A stretch of DNA of 64,000 nt from Chthoniobacteraceae bacterium (GTDB lineage Bacteria > Verrucomicrobiota > Verrucomicrobiia > Chthoniobacterales > Chthoniobacteraceae): NCBI GenBank assembly GCA_947471505.1, contig CANIWM010000005.1:60885-124884 (forward strand), in the 5' to 3' direction. Both the position numbers and the translations under genes were made by a program. Shown in pieces: positions 41,800 to 50,371 of this stretch; position 1 is the stretch's first letter, and each line of letters begins with the position of its first letter. Under the pieces are notes generated by a model. The model saw nothing but the letters and a program-made list of their open reading frames with translations. It ran no database searches and was not told the origin of the DNA.

Positions 41800-43212
41800 A
41801 TGAATAACCGCAGAGACTTTCTTAAACACGCATTTCTAGCCCTCGGCGGCCTTTCGCTGCCGGGCTTCCTGCCACAACTTTCCGCCGCGCAGACCGGCCC
41901 GCTTTCCGGCGCCGCAACGCCGATGCGCTTCATCTTCTTGCACCGTGGAAACGGACTCTTCCCAAAAGTCTGCGTGCCCCCAACGCTCGGCGCGGCGGAG
42001 GAGGAGAAGGAAAAGCGCAACGAGGCCTTCGAGGTGGACCTCGATAAGCACCAGCTCCCCGAGTGGATGGGGCCGCTGGAAGCGCACAAAAAGAACCTCA
42101 CCATCATTCAGGGGCTCTCCGGAAAGATGTGTACCGTGGGCCATCATTCGTGGTGCTCCTCGCTAGGCGTTTACAAGGCCAACGAGCGACCCAGTTCCAT
42201 CAAATGGGCCACAGTGGACTTCGAGCTGGCGAAGCTTTTCCCCTCGCCGATGGAGCACATCGAACTCGCCTGCTTCCCCACCGGCGGCGGCAACGCCCGT
42301 GGCAACCTCGACGGCATCGCCAAGGGCTTCTCCGCGCGTGGCCCGCAAATGCCGAACTACGCCTTCGGCTCGCCTAAGATCGCCGTGGAGGAGATTTTCA
42401 AATCCGTCGCGGCGGACAAAAACAGTCAGGTCCAATACCAACTCCAGCGCCGCGTGCTGGAGTTTGTAGCCGGTCACCAGTCCGAGCTCGCCCGCCAGCT
42501 CGCGGGCATCGAGCAGCGCAAAGTCGGCAACTACGTCGGCTCCATCGAGGACATCCGGGAGCGGAACCGGAAGATTGACCTCATGGCCGACACCGTTCGT
42601 CGCCACGTGCCCAAGCTCGACAGCAAATATCTCGCGGAAAAAATGACCACCCTCGACCGCCAAATGGGCCACGCCGAGGTGCTCCTCGCCTCGCTCATCT
42701 CCGGCCTCACCAACATCGTCTCCTTCACCGTGGATGAACTCGGCCACAACTACACCGGCATACCCGGCCTCGAAGGCGAAAACGTGAACATGCACGACAT
42801 CGGCCACGGCAAAGTCATCGGCGGCATCGAGGCCGTCGAAATCCGCCACCGCACCGAACTGCACCACATGAAGGTGATCGAGAAAATCGCCGCCCGGCTG
42901 AAAAGCGTGCCCGAGGGCAAAGGCACGATGTTCGACAACACGATGATTTTCTATTTCCCCAACAGCGGCGAAACGCACCATGCCCAAGGCACGGAGTTCC
43001 CGTTCATCGTCCTCTCCGGCGCGAATACCAAACTCAAGCTCGGCAACCGCTACATGCGCCTGCCGTTCTGGGGCAAAGAAGGCCACAAGACCCTCGGCAA
43101 TTTTTACACGACAATCCTCAACGCCTACGGCAACCCCATCAAACACTACGGCGATCCCGACCTCTCGCTAAAAGGCGACCAGACGGGAGCAATTAAGCAG
43201 TTCCTCGGGTAA
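41800..43212 (+). CDS. DUF1552 protein
   Basis: 470 residues with a Tat-like start (NNRRDFLKHAFLALGGLSLP). The DUF1552 pattern is evident: PMRFIFLHRGNGLFP, LTIIQGLSGKMCTVGHHSWC, VDFELAKLFPSPMEHIELAC, and TMIFYFPNSGETHHAQGTEF near the end. The fold is thought to resemble alkaline phosphatase/sulfatases, as in DUF1501, but the activity is unknown. It is the second gene of a two-gene operon with the DUF1592-type gene. Confidence 0.92.
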   Translation: MNNRRDFLKHAFLALGGLSLPGFLPQLSAAQTGPLSGAATPMRFIFLHRGNGLFPKVCVPPTLGAAEEEKEKRNEAFEVDLDKHQLPEWMGPLEAHKKNLTIIQGLSGKMCTVGHHSWCSSLGVYKANERPSSIKWATVDFELAKLFPSPMEHIELACFPTGGGNARGNLDGIAKGFSARGPQMPNYAFGSPKIAVEEIFKSVAADKNSQVQYQLQRRVLEFVAGHQSELARQLAGIEQRKVGNYVGSIEDIRERNRKIDLMADTVRRHVPKLDSKYLAEKMTTLDRQMGHAEVLLASLISGLTNIVSFTVDELGHNYTGIPGLEGENVNMHDIGHGKVIGGIEAVEIRHRTELHHMKVIEKIAARLKSVPEGKGTMFDNTMIFYFPNSGETHHAQGTEFPFIVLSGANTKLKLGNRYMRLPFWGKEGHKTLGNFYTTILNAYGNPIKHYGDPDLSLKGDQTGAIKQFLG

Positions 43213-43660
43213 GTTAGAGAGCATGCGAGTCGGGGCACCTCCGGCTCCATTTCTACGAAGCCTGGTAGTCTGCCGAAAGGACGCGGGCACGGGCACGGTC
43301 CGCACACTGGCGACGAAACTAACGGAAGCGCCCGTGAGGAAAGGGGTAGTGGATTTTGTGAAACATAAAGATGGATCAAGGACAGACGCCCCGTGCAAAT
43401 CCGTTCATTACGGGATGAGGACGGTGTCGATGGCGTGAATGGAAAATGCGATATGCCAAGGCTGCTGGATCCACGGAAATCGAACGGGCGAGTGGAGCCA
43501 TACATGCTTCGTTGCCAAGCACATTGCCGGCATGGATCGCCGGGCGAATACCTCGCGACGTTTTTAAAAGGCGCGATCAACCGTTCCGTTGAAACGCGCC
43601 GCGACGCTGCCGATTTCCTTTCCACCGCAGCACGACGCCGACTATTCAGACTCCCACTAA
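43213..43660. other. Intergenic region with possible gene scar
   Basis: 448 bases without a convincing gene. On the minus strand, ending at a TAA at 43408-43410, a short frame reads IHAIDTVLIP, the typical last residues of a fasciclin (FAS1) domain. Nothing upstream of it supports a full domain. The rest shows no repeat or RNA structure that I can see; the kinase promoter should lie at the right end. Confidence 0.35.
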
Positions 43661-45475
43661 ATGAGTCGCGCTACGGAATTCTATGATGTCAGCACCCGTC
43701 TCGCAATCGGCGACGCGTGCCTCGTGTACAAGGCGACAGACCGCACGAGCGGCCGCACGGTTGCGCTGAAGCTCCTGTTGCCCGAGGGGCAAATCACGCA
43801 TCCCCTCGACGCCGATTCGCTGCTGCGCGATGCGCCGGATATTGCGCGCCTCACCGGGGTGAACATCGTGCAGTTGCTCGATGCATTCGCGGATGAAGAC
43901 GGGACGGTGCTCGTGTACGAATTCGCCGAGGGAACGCGTGGGCTGGACGTCCCGTCGCGCTGCCCGATTCCTGCAGCTCAGGCGGTGGATGTGGCGGCGC
44001 AGTTGCTCGGGGCGCTGCGCAGCGGCGAGCGCCAGTGTTATCCGCACGGGGATTTGAAGCCGAGCGACGTCTCGCTCGTGCGGCTGGCGGACGGGCGTCC
44101 GCTCGTGATGGTGCTGGACTGGGGCCTCGCAAACTACCGGATGGAGCCGACGCCCGGAGCGCTCGCCTACACGGCCCCGGAGCGGCTCGCAGGGGAGCCG
44201 CCGTCGCATGGGGCCGACCTTTTCTCCGCAGGCGCGGTGCTGTTCTATTTGTTCACGGGGCGGCCGCTCGTCGAGGGAACGACGAAGGACGAGTTCGCAG
44301 CGGCGTGGCAGTCGGCAAATCCCGCTGCGCTCGAAGCACTGCGACCGGACTTTCCAGTGGCGTTGGTGAAGTGGGTCGTGCGCCTGCTTCAGCCGGACGC
44401 ATCACAGCGCCCTCGCTCCGCTGTGGAAGCGTTGGCAGCGCTCGCTGCGCTGAATCCCCCGCTGCCGCCCATCGTGCCGGAGAACATCCGCCCGAGGCCT
44501 GCGCGTCCACAGCCACAGCCGCAACCGGCGCAACCGCGCACAGTGGTGCAAACCGCCGATGTCGCTCCGTCCGCCGCCACCGCGACCCCCATTTTAAGTG
44601 CGGATGAAGCGCAGAAAGAGCTCGCGCGCATTCAAAAGAAGAAGCAGTCGCTCGGAGTCTTCACGACCTACTTCATCATGATCCTGACGCTCGGTTTCGG
44701 TGCGGTCGTTGTTTGGAAAAAATCGCGAGCCGACAAAAACCGTGACCTTTCCGAAACCCCCGCGCCATCCGCACCACCGCTAGTTCTGGCCCCTGCGTCG
44801 CCGCAAGAACCGCCGCCTGTTTCAGCGCGGCCAGTGCCGCCAGTGCCGGTTGCCGAGCCCGCGAAATCTCCCGCGCCAGCCGCCGTGAGTCTCGCACGCG
44901 CCACGTTCTCCAGCAGTGCAATCCCCCCTGCAGTGGACTCCGCCGATGTCGCGAATCTCGCCGCGCAGACTGGCACGGATAAATGGTTCTTCGAGGGGAA
45001 GGATGAACGCTACGGGGCTGATGCAGCCAAGGGGCTTACGTTCACCACCGGGAACGCGCCGGTGCTGTTCAAGGCGCTGACCTACAAAATCGCGGCACAA
45101 AACAAAAAGGGCGCTACGCCTGCGGCCCCGACGACGTGGACCATCCGATTGGGCACGCTTTCCGGGAATAACTTCACGCAACTCACCAGCGAACAAGCGG
45201 AGCAGACCGCGGATACCGGCGAGGGTCACTATATCACCTGGACATTCACGACACCCGTGCCGCTCGCCGCGAATACGACTTATGCAGTGGATGTGGCCAT
45301 GCGTTCCCGCACCCCGTATCCGACCGGCATCCCGTATCTTTCCTGCTCGAAAAGCGTCGCCACTCCCGGCGTGGGAATTTGTTACAGCTCCGGCGACCGC
45401 GGCGTGGGCGCGACCACCATCGCGCCGTCAGCGGGGATCGCCCGCGTTTTCCATGTGGACTTGCAAGCCCAGTGA
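43661..45475 (+). CDS. Transmembrane serine/threonine-kinase-like protein with exported C-terminal domain
   Basis: 604 residues. The N-terminal ~280 residues form a protein kinase domain: Lys in VALKLL (residue 37), catalytic loop HGDLKPSDV (Asp near 131; HGD instead of HRD), DWG instead of DFG near residue 153, and YTAPERLAG. The loop and metal-binding residues are still acidic, so activity is possible. After a Pro-rich linker there is one membrane helix (FTTYFIMILTLGFGAVVVWK), a second Pro/Ala linker and a beta-sandwich domain (TFTTGNAPVLFKALTYKIAA; YITWTFTTPVPLAANTTYAV) probably in the periplasm. It likely senses an external signal and signals inward. PVC genomes carry many such kinases. 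Confidence 0.85.
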   Translation: MSRATEFYDVSTRLAIGDACLVYKATDRTSGRTVALKLLLPEGQITHPLDADSLLRDAPDIARLTGVNIVQLLDAFADEDGTVLVYEFAEGTRGLDVPSRCPIPAAQAVDVAAQLLGALRSGERQCYPHGDLKPSDVSLVRLADGRPLVMVLDWGLANYRMEPTPGALAYTAPERLAGEPPSHGADLFSAGAVLFYLFTGRPLVEGTTKDEFAAAWQSANPAALEALRPDFPVALVKWVVRLLQPDASQRPRSAVEALAALAALNPPLPPIVPENIRPRPARPQPQPQPAQPRTVVQTADVAPSAATATPILSADEAQKELARIQKKKQSLGVFTTYFIMILTLGFGAVVVWKKSRADKNRDLSETPAPSAPPLVLAPASPQEPPPVSARPVPPVPVAEPAKSPAPAAVSLARATFSSSAIPPAVDSADVANLAAQTGTDKWFFEGKDERYGADAAKGLTFTTGNAPVLFKALTYKIAAQNKKGATPAAPTTWTIRLGTLSGNNFTQLTSEQAEQTADTGEGHYITWTFTTPVPLAANTTYAVDVAMRSRTPYPTGIPYLSCSKSVATPGVGICYSSGDRGVGATTIAPSAGIARVFHVDLQAQ

Positions 45476-45580
45476 CCCCGCTGCCCAGGGTAGCATTGGT
45501 AAGACGGAACCGGGGGCTTCATCCACCGCTGAAGTGAGCTTGGTTTGACTCTGCAAAAATCGCGGCGCATAGTCCGCCCT

Positions 45581-46045
45581 ATGGATTCCGGCGTTCGCCA
45601 GCGTATTTACGAATTTCTCGACACGAAAGGTCTTCGCAAGACCACCCAGCGCGATGCCATCATCGAAGCGGCCTTTACCACGACGGAGCACTACACCGCC
45701 GACGACTTGCTGGTGATGGCGAAGAAGGTGGACCCGTCTGTCTCGCGCGCCACCGTGTATCGCACGCTCCCTTTACTCGTGGAGAGCGGGCTGCTGCGGG
45801 AGATGGACTTTGGGCGCGACCACAAGTTCTACGACCCGAACTACGTGGACCACCCGAACCACAATCATCTCATCTGCATCGACTGCACGAAGATCATTGA
45901 GTTTGAAGACGTCCACATCGACACGCTGGAAGTCTGCATCAGCAAACGCATGGGCTTCACCCCGACGGGGAAAGTCGTGCGCATCGAGGCCCACTGCGAC
46001 GAGATGAAGCAGACGGGGAAGTGTCGGCGACAGGTGGTTTCGTAG
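45581..46045 (+). CDS. Fur-family metal-responsive repressor
   Basis: 154 residues from the ATG at 45581. A winged helix with TTQRDAIIEAAFTTTEHYTA and DPSVSRATVYRTLPLLVESG (recognition helix) is followed by the dimer and metal domain HNHLICIDCTKIIEFEDVHI. The structural CxxC (CIDC) is present; near the C-terminus only one Cys remains (GKCRRQ), so the second zinc CxxC is incomplete. It could be Fur, Zur or PerR; the sequence alone does not decide. It is convergent with the DUF1592 gene, with only five bases between the stops. Confidence 0.9.
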   Translation: MDSGVRQRIYEFLDTKGLRKTTQRDAIIEAAFTTTEHYTADDLLVMAKKVDPSVSRATVYRTLPLLVESGLLREMDFGRDHKFYDPNYVDHPNHNHLICIDCTKIIEFEDVHIDTLEVCISKRMGFTPTGKVVRIEAHCDEMKQTGKCRRQVVS

Positions 46046-46056
46046 CCCGGCTACCG
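46040..46056. terminator. Small palindrome between convergent genes
   Basis: gtagcccggctac around 46043-46055 pairs over five bases and contains the stop codons of both the fur-like gene and the DUF1592 gene. It is weak as a terminator. Confidence 0.25.
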
Positions 46057-47919
46057 CGCCGCTGCCGCAGTCTTCGGTGCCTCGGCTGGGCGGCGGAGGT
46101 TAAACTGCGGGCTGCGGACGATCCCGAGGATGAGGTCTTGGGATTTGTAGCCGCCAGTCGCGACGGCTTTGGAGATTTGGCGGATGGCGAGCCAGTCGCC
46201 CTGCTCGATGCCGCGACCGAGCGCGTAGCTCATCATGCGCTCGGCGAGGTTGCGGGTGAACTCGTCTTTGCGCTGCGCGAGGAGGACTTTGAGTTCGAGG
46301 GGACCGCTGAATTTTTGCCCGCTGGGAAGCTCGCCGCTGTTATCCACGGGCGCGTCGTTGATGGTCGCGCGCCATTGGCCGATGGGGTTGAAGTTCTCCA
46401 GCCCGAAGCCGAGCTGGTCCATCGTCTTGTGGCACGAGGCGCACTCGGGGCGGTTGCGATGTTGCTCTAGCTGCTGGCGGAAAGTCTGGCCGTTGCGCGG
46501 CTTGTCGGAAGTCGGGAGGCTCTTGATCATCGGCGGCGCGGGCGGTGGCGGGGAGCCGAGGATTTCTTCCATGACCCACCGTCCACGCAGCACGGGGCTG
46601 CTGCGGCGCGGGTAGCTGGTGAGGGTGAGGACGCCCGCCATCGTGACGACGCCGCCGCGATTGCCATCGGCCACTTTGACCCGCTGGAAGCCTGTGCCCT
46701 TCAGCTCCGGCAGTCCGTAGAACTTCGCCAGCTCCGCATTCGCGTAGGTGTAATCGCAGTCGAGACAGTCGCCGAGCGAGCGGTTCTCGCGGACGAGTGC
46801 GTGGAAAAATTCGAGCGGTTCCGCCGACATGGCTTCGCGGAGTGCGGGGGTGAACTCGGGGTATTTATCCGTGGCAGGATGGACGCCCGCCAGCTCCTTC
46901 GTGCGGAGCCACTGGCTGGCGAAATTATCGGTGAACGTGCGCGCTTTTGCGTCTGCGAGCATCCGCCGAACTTCGCGGTCGAGGATGGCGGGCTCGTGCA
47001 GCTTGCCCGATTGCGCGACGGCCAGCAGCGCGTCGTCGGGCATGGACGACCACAGGAAGTAGCTCAGCCGCGCGGCCAGCTCCCAATCGCTGATGCGCTG
47101 CGGCCCAGTGCCGGGGCGGTCCTGCTCGGCGCGGAAAAGGAACGACGGAGAGACAAGCAGCCCGCGCACGGCTTGGCGCACGCCGTCCTCCCACGATTTG
47201 CCCGCCTTGCGCTGGCTCTCGTAGAGGCCCATGAGGCCCATGAGTTCCTCGGCATCCAGCGGGCGGCGAAATGCACGCGCGCCGAGCCACTCGATGCTCG
47301 CCTTTGCCGCAGCCGGCTCATCTTTCCCCTCGCCGGGCCGTGTGTGGAAAATGCGCTCAGGCGCTGCAGCAGCGACGATGTCCGTCGTGGCGAGCAGCAT
47401 CTTTTCCATCAAGACGGGCGGGATGAAGAGCGTGGAGGCGTTATTGTCAAAGCCGCCGCCGCCGCCTGCATCCGGCGGGAAGGTATCCGCCGGGTGCGTA
47501 TCCACGCCGAGCAGGTCGCGGATGGTGTTATTGTATTCGAGGCGGCTGAGGCGGTGGATGAGCTTGCGCCCTACGTCGGTGGGGACTTTCGAGGCGTCGG
47601 GGTCGTCCAGCGTTTGCGTGAGCCAAGCGGAGACGAGGGCGCGCTCGGCGGGCGTGGGCTGTTCCTTTTTTGCCGGAGGCATCGAGGCATCGCGCACGGC
47701 GTTGAGCACTTTCTCCCACGTCTTCGGCTCCTTCCAGAACCCGCCCTCTTCCGTGAGGTTGCCGATGTCCACGCCGCCCTTCGGCTCGTCGTCGTGGCAG
47801 GAGATGCAGTAGCGATCGATGAGGGGGATGATGTCTTTCTTGAAGTCGGAACCCGCAATACTCCCCGAGGTGCTCCCGAAGAGCACTGTTGCGGCCTGAA
47901 TGACTCGCATGAGCTTCAT
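46051..47919 (-). CDS. Cytochrome c-type DUF1587/1592/1588/1585 protein
   Basis: 622 residues from the ATG at 47919 with a signal peptide (MKLMRVIQAATVLFGSTSGS). The domain order is complete: haem motif CISCHDDEPKGG, DUF1587 (LSRLEYNNTIRDLLGVDTHP), DUF1595 (WLGARAFRRPLDAEELMGLM), DUF1592 (WELAARLSYFLWSSMPDDAL), DUF1588 (NRGGVVTMAGVLTLTSYPRR), CASCHKTMDQLGFGLENFNP and DUF1585. It is more compact than the protein at the left edge of the window. It is last in a five-gene minus-strand series; no DUF1552 gene follows. Confidence 0.93.
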   Translation of the reverse strand: MKLMRVIQAATVLFGSTSGSIAGSDFKKDIIPLIDRYCISCHDDEPKGGVDIGNLTEEGGFWKEPKTWEKVLNAVRDASMPPAKKEQPTPAERALVSAWLTQTLDDPDASKVPTDVGRKLIHRLSRLEYNNTIRDLLGVDTHPADTFPPDAGGGGGFDNNASTLFIPPVLMEKMLLATTDIVAAAAPERIFHTRPGEGKDEPAAAKASIEWLGARAFRRPLDAEELMGLMGLYESQRKAGKSWEDGVRQAVRGLLVSPSFLFRAEQDRPGTGPQRISDWELAARLSYFLWSSMPDDALLAVAQSGKLHEPAILDREVRRMLADAKARTFTDNFASQWLRTKELAGVHPATDKYPEFTPALREAMSAEPLEFFHALVRENRSLGDCLDCDYTYANAELAKFYGLPELKGTGFQRVKVADGNRGGVVTMAGVLTLTSYPRRSSPVLRGRWVMEEILGSPPPPAPPMIKSLPTSDKPRNGQTFRQQLEQHRNRPECASCHKTMDQLGFGLENFNPIGQWRATINDAPVDNSGELPSGQKFSGPLELKVLLAQRKDEFTRNLAERMMSYALGRGIEQGDWLAIRQISKAVATGGYKSQDLILGIVRSPQFNLRRPAEAPKTAAAAR

Positions 47920-47978
47920 AGGATGAAGGTTTAAGCTAAAAGTATGCACGTTTCTGGCTGGCGAAAGGGATTTGTTGT

Positions 47979-48890
47979 TTACGGCAGCTTTGCTCCACGC
48001 GCGGCGATGAGGAGGGCATACCATTCGTCGCGGCTGAGGGCTACGGAATCGGCGGCGAGGGCTTCTTTGATCCGCGCGGGGTTCACCGTGCCGACGATAG
48101 GAACCATGCGCGTCGGGTGCTTGAGCAGCCATGCGATGGCGATGGCGGCGCGGTTGACGCCGTGGCGTGCGGCGGCGGCATCCAGTGCGGCGAAAAGTTG
48201 GGCTTCGTGTTCGTTCTCGGGCGCTCCGGCGAGTCGGCCTTTTGCCAGCGGACTCCATGCGAGAGGCGTCATTCGGGCGCTCAGGCAATGGTCGAGTGTG
48301 CCATCTTCGAGACAGGCTAACGCGCCGAGGCTGACCTCCACTTGGTTCACGATCAACGGCACATCCATCGCGCTCTGGAGCGCCTGCACTTGCGAGGGTT
48401 TGAAATTGCTGACGCCAAACCACCGCACTTTTCCCTGCGCGCTGAGTTGGTGAAATGCGCCCGCGATTTCAGCCGGGTCGCCGAGGTAGTCGGGGCGGTG
48501 AATCATTAGCAGCTCCACCTGCTCGACGCCGAGCCGCCGCAGCGAGTCTTCGACGGAGGTGGTGATGTAGGCGTGCGACGAATTGTAGCTGTGCTGCCGC
48601 CCATCCCACGGCGGGCAGATGCCGCACTTCGTCGCGAGGATCAGTTTTTGCCGCACGCCCGGCATGTCCTTGAGCGCTTCGCCGAAGATGCGCTCGCACT
48701 GCCCGCGCCCGTAGATGTCTGCGTGGTCGAAGAAATTGACCCCTGCCTCGATGGCAGCGCGCACGGCCCGCTTGCCGTCCTCGGGCTCGACGCGCGGCCC
48801 GCCCTCGCTGCCTGCGAGCCGCCAGCAGCCGTAAGCGATGCGTGTGGGAATGAGGTCGCTGGTGCCGAGCGGTGGATTGAGTGTGAGCAT
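47979..48890 (-). CDS. Aldo/keto reductase
   Basis: 303 residues. The tetrad is visible: Asp/Tyr in NFFDHADIYGRGQCERIFGE, Lys in LILATKCGI, His in VELLMIHRPDYL. The NADPH-binding end reads KHPTRMVPIVGTVNPARI. The overall pattern is that of the YdhF-like oxidoreductase group. Its ATG at 48890 follows the stop of the prenyl synthase gene by three bases, so the two are probably co-transcribed. Physiological substrate unknown. Confidence 0.9.
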   Translation of the reverse strand: MLTLNPPLGTSDLIPTRIAYGCWRLAGSEGGPRVEPEDGKRAVRAAIEAGVNFFDHADIYGRGQCERIFGEALKDMPGVRQKLILATKCGICPPWDGRQHSYNSSHAYITTSVEDSLRRLGVEQVELLMIHRPDYLGDPAEIAGAFHQLSAQGKVRWFGVSNFKPSQVQALQSAMDVPLIVNQVEVSLGALACLEDGTLDHCLSARMTPLAWSPLAKGRLAGAPENEHEAQLFAALDAAAARHGVNRAAIAIAWLLKHPTRMVPIVGTVNPARIKEALAADSVALSRDEWYALLIAARGAKLP

Positions 48891-48893
48891 GAG

Positions 48894-49775
48894 TCAGTAT
48901 TCCCGCGCGAGTAGGTAGTCGGCGAGTGCGCGCAGGTCGCTGCCTTTTCCCCCGAAGATGGCGAGGCTGCGGTGCGCCAGTGCGGTGAGGCGGTGCGCTT
49001 CTTTGCGGCTCTTTTCCAGGCCGTGGATGGCGGGATACGTGGCCTTCTGCGCGTGGACATCTTTGCCCGCCGTTTTGCCGAGCTTCTCGCTCGATTGCGT
49101 GACATCGAGGATGTCGTCAATGACCTGAAATGCGAGGCCGACGCTCTGGCCGAACGTGGTGAGCGCCTTGAGCTGCTCGGGCGTGGCGTTGGCGCTCATG
49201 GCTCCGAGGCGGATGCTGGTGGTGAGCAGCGCCGCCGTTTTGCAGCGGTGGATATATTGGAGGTCTGCGCCGGAGAGTTTCTTGCCTTCGCCCTCCAAAT
49301 CCGCGACCTGCCCGCCGACGAGCCAGCGACTGCCGGAGGCGTGGGCGAGTTCGGTGATTTGCGCGGCGGTGCCGTAGCGTTTCGAGGGTGTCGCTTTTGC
49401 CAAAATCTCGAACGCCACGGTGAGCAGCGCGTCGCCTGCGAGGACTGCGACGCCGTCGCCGAAGACCTTGTGGTTTGTCGGGCGGCCACGGCGCAAATCG
49501 TCGTCGTCCATGCACGGGAGGTCGTCGTGGATGAGCGAGTAAGTGTGGATGCACTCGACCGCGCACGCCGCTGGCAGCGCGGCGTCGAGCGAGCCGCCGC
49601 ACGCTTCCGCAGCCGCGAGCGTGAGCACGGGACGCAGCCGTTTGCCTCCGGCAAAAATGGAGTAGCGCATCGCCTTGTGGAGCGTCACAGGCTTGACTGC
49701 TTCCTTCGGCAAAAACCGGTTCAGCGCCCGGTCCACGACCTTCGTGCGCTGGGTGAGATAGGCCGCGAGTTCCAT
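48894..49775 (-). CDS. ispA: Polyprenyl (farnesyl/geranylgeranyl) diphosphate synthase
   Basis: 293 residues with both aspartate-rich motifs: DDLPCMDDDDLRRG (first, with the two-residue insertion usual in bacterial type FPP synthases) and VIDDILDVTQSSEKLGKTAG (second). FAGGKRLRPVLTLAAAEACG carries the IPP-binding Lys/Arg. It condenses IPP with DMAPP/GPP to farnesyl or geranylgeranyl diphosphate in the cytoplasm. Chain length is not certain from sequence. The ATG at 49775 directly abuts the hisB stop. Confidence 0.92.
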   Translation of the reverse strand: MELAAYLTQRTKVVDRALNRFLPKEAVKPVTLHKAMRYSIFAGGKRLRPVLTLAAAEACGGSLDAALPAACAVECIHTYSLIHDDLPCMDDDDLRRGRPTNHKVFGDGVAVLAGDALLTVAFEILAKATPSKRYGTAAQITELAHASGSRWLVGGQVADLEGEGKKLSGADLQYIHRCKTAALLTTSIRLGAMSANATPEQLKALTTFGQSVGLAFQVIDDILDVTQSSEKLGKTAGKDVHAQKATYPAIHGLEKSRKEAHRLTALAHRSLAIFGGKGSDLRALADYLLAREY

Positions 49776-50363
49776 CTACAAGACGCCCTTAGTGCTCGGA
49801 ATGCCGGTGACTCGCGCATCGAGCTGGCAGGCTTGGTCCACGGCTTTGCTCAGCCCTTTGAACAGCGCCTCGGCCATGTGGTGCGCGTCGCGTCCGTAGA
49901 GGACTTCGGTGTGGAGATTGCACCCGCCGTGAACGCTGAACGCGCGCATGAATTCCTCCACGAGCTGAAACGGAAAGCCGTTGATGCTCCCGACGCCGCT
50001 CGGGACGCGGTGCTCCAAGAATGGCCGCCCGGAGAAGTCCACGACGACGCGGGCGAGCGTCTCATCCATCGGCAAATACGCCCAGCCGTAGCGGCGCACG
50101 CCCTTCTTATCTCCGAGTGCCTTGGCAAATGCCTGACCGAGCGCGATGCCTGTATCCTCGACAGTGTGGTGAAAATCCACCTCGATGTCGCCGACCGCAT
50201 TTACCTCCAAATCGAAGAGCCCATGCCGCGCAAAGAGCGTGAGCATGTGGTCGAAAAACGGGATGCGTGTGGAGATGCTGCTGGAGCCGGAGCCCTCGAT
50301 GGTGAGGGCGATGCGGATGTCCGTCTCGCCGGTCTTGCGGTGGATTTGCGCGGTGCGTGGCAT
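49776..50363 (-). CDS. hisB: Imidazoleglycerol-phosphate dehydratase
   Basis: 195 residues from the ATG at 50363, the standard monofunctional HisB length. Metal-binding motifs: STRIPFFDHMLTLFARHGLF, DIEVDFHHTVEDTGIALGQA, GCNLHTEVLYGRDAHHMAEA and the C-terminal STKGVL. It catalyses dehydration of IGP to imidazole acetol-phosphate in histidine synthesis. No other his gene is nearby; it is embedded between a coiled-coil membrane protein and the prenyl diphosphate synthase gene. Confidence 0.96.
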   Translation of the reverse strand: MPRTAQIHRKTGETDIRIALTIEGSGSSSISTRIPFFDHMLTLFARHGLFDLEVNAVGDIEVDFHHTVEDTGIALGQAFAKALGDKKGVRRYGWAYLPMDETLARVVVDFSGRPFLEHRVPSGVGSINGFPFQLVEEFMRAFSVHGGCNLHTEVLYGRDAHHMAEALFKGLSKAVDQACQLDARVTGIPSTKGVL

Positions 50364-50371
50364 GGTGAGTT

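Noticed and set aside
43146..43625. 159-codon minus-strand ORF after the DUF1552 gene
   Set aside because: Ser/Pro/Arg-rich shadow composition, overlaps the DUF1552 end, no motif; only the short fasciclin-like tail in another frame was kept.
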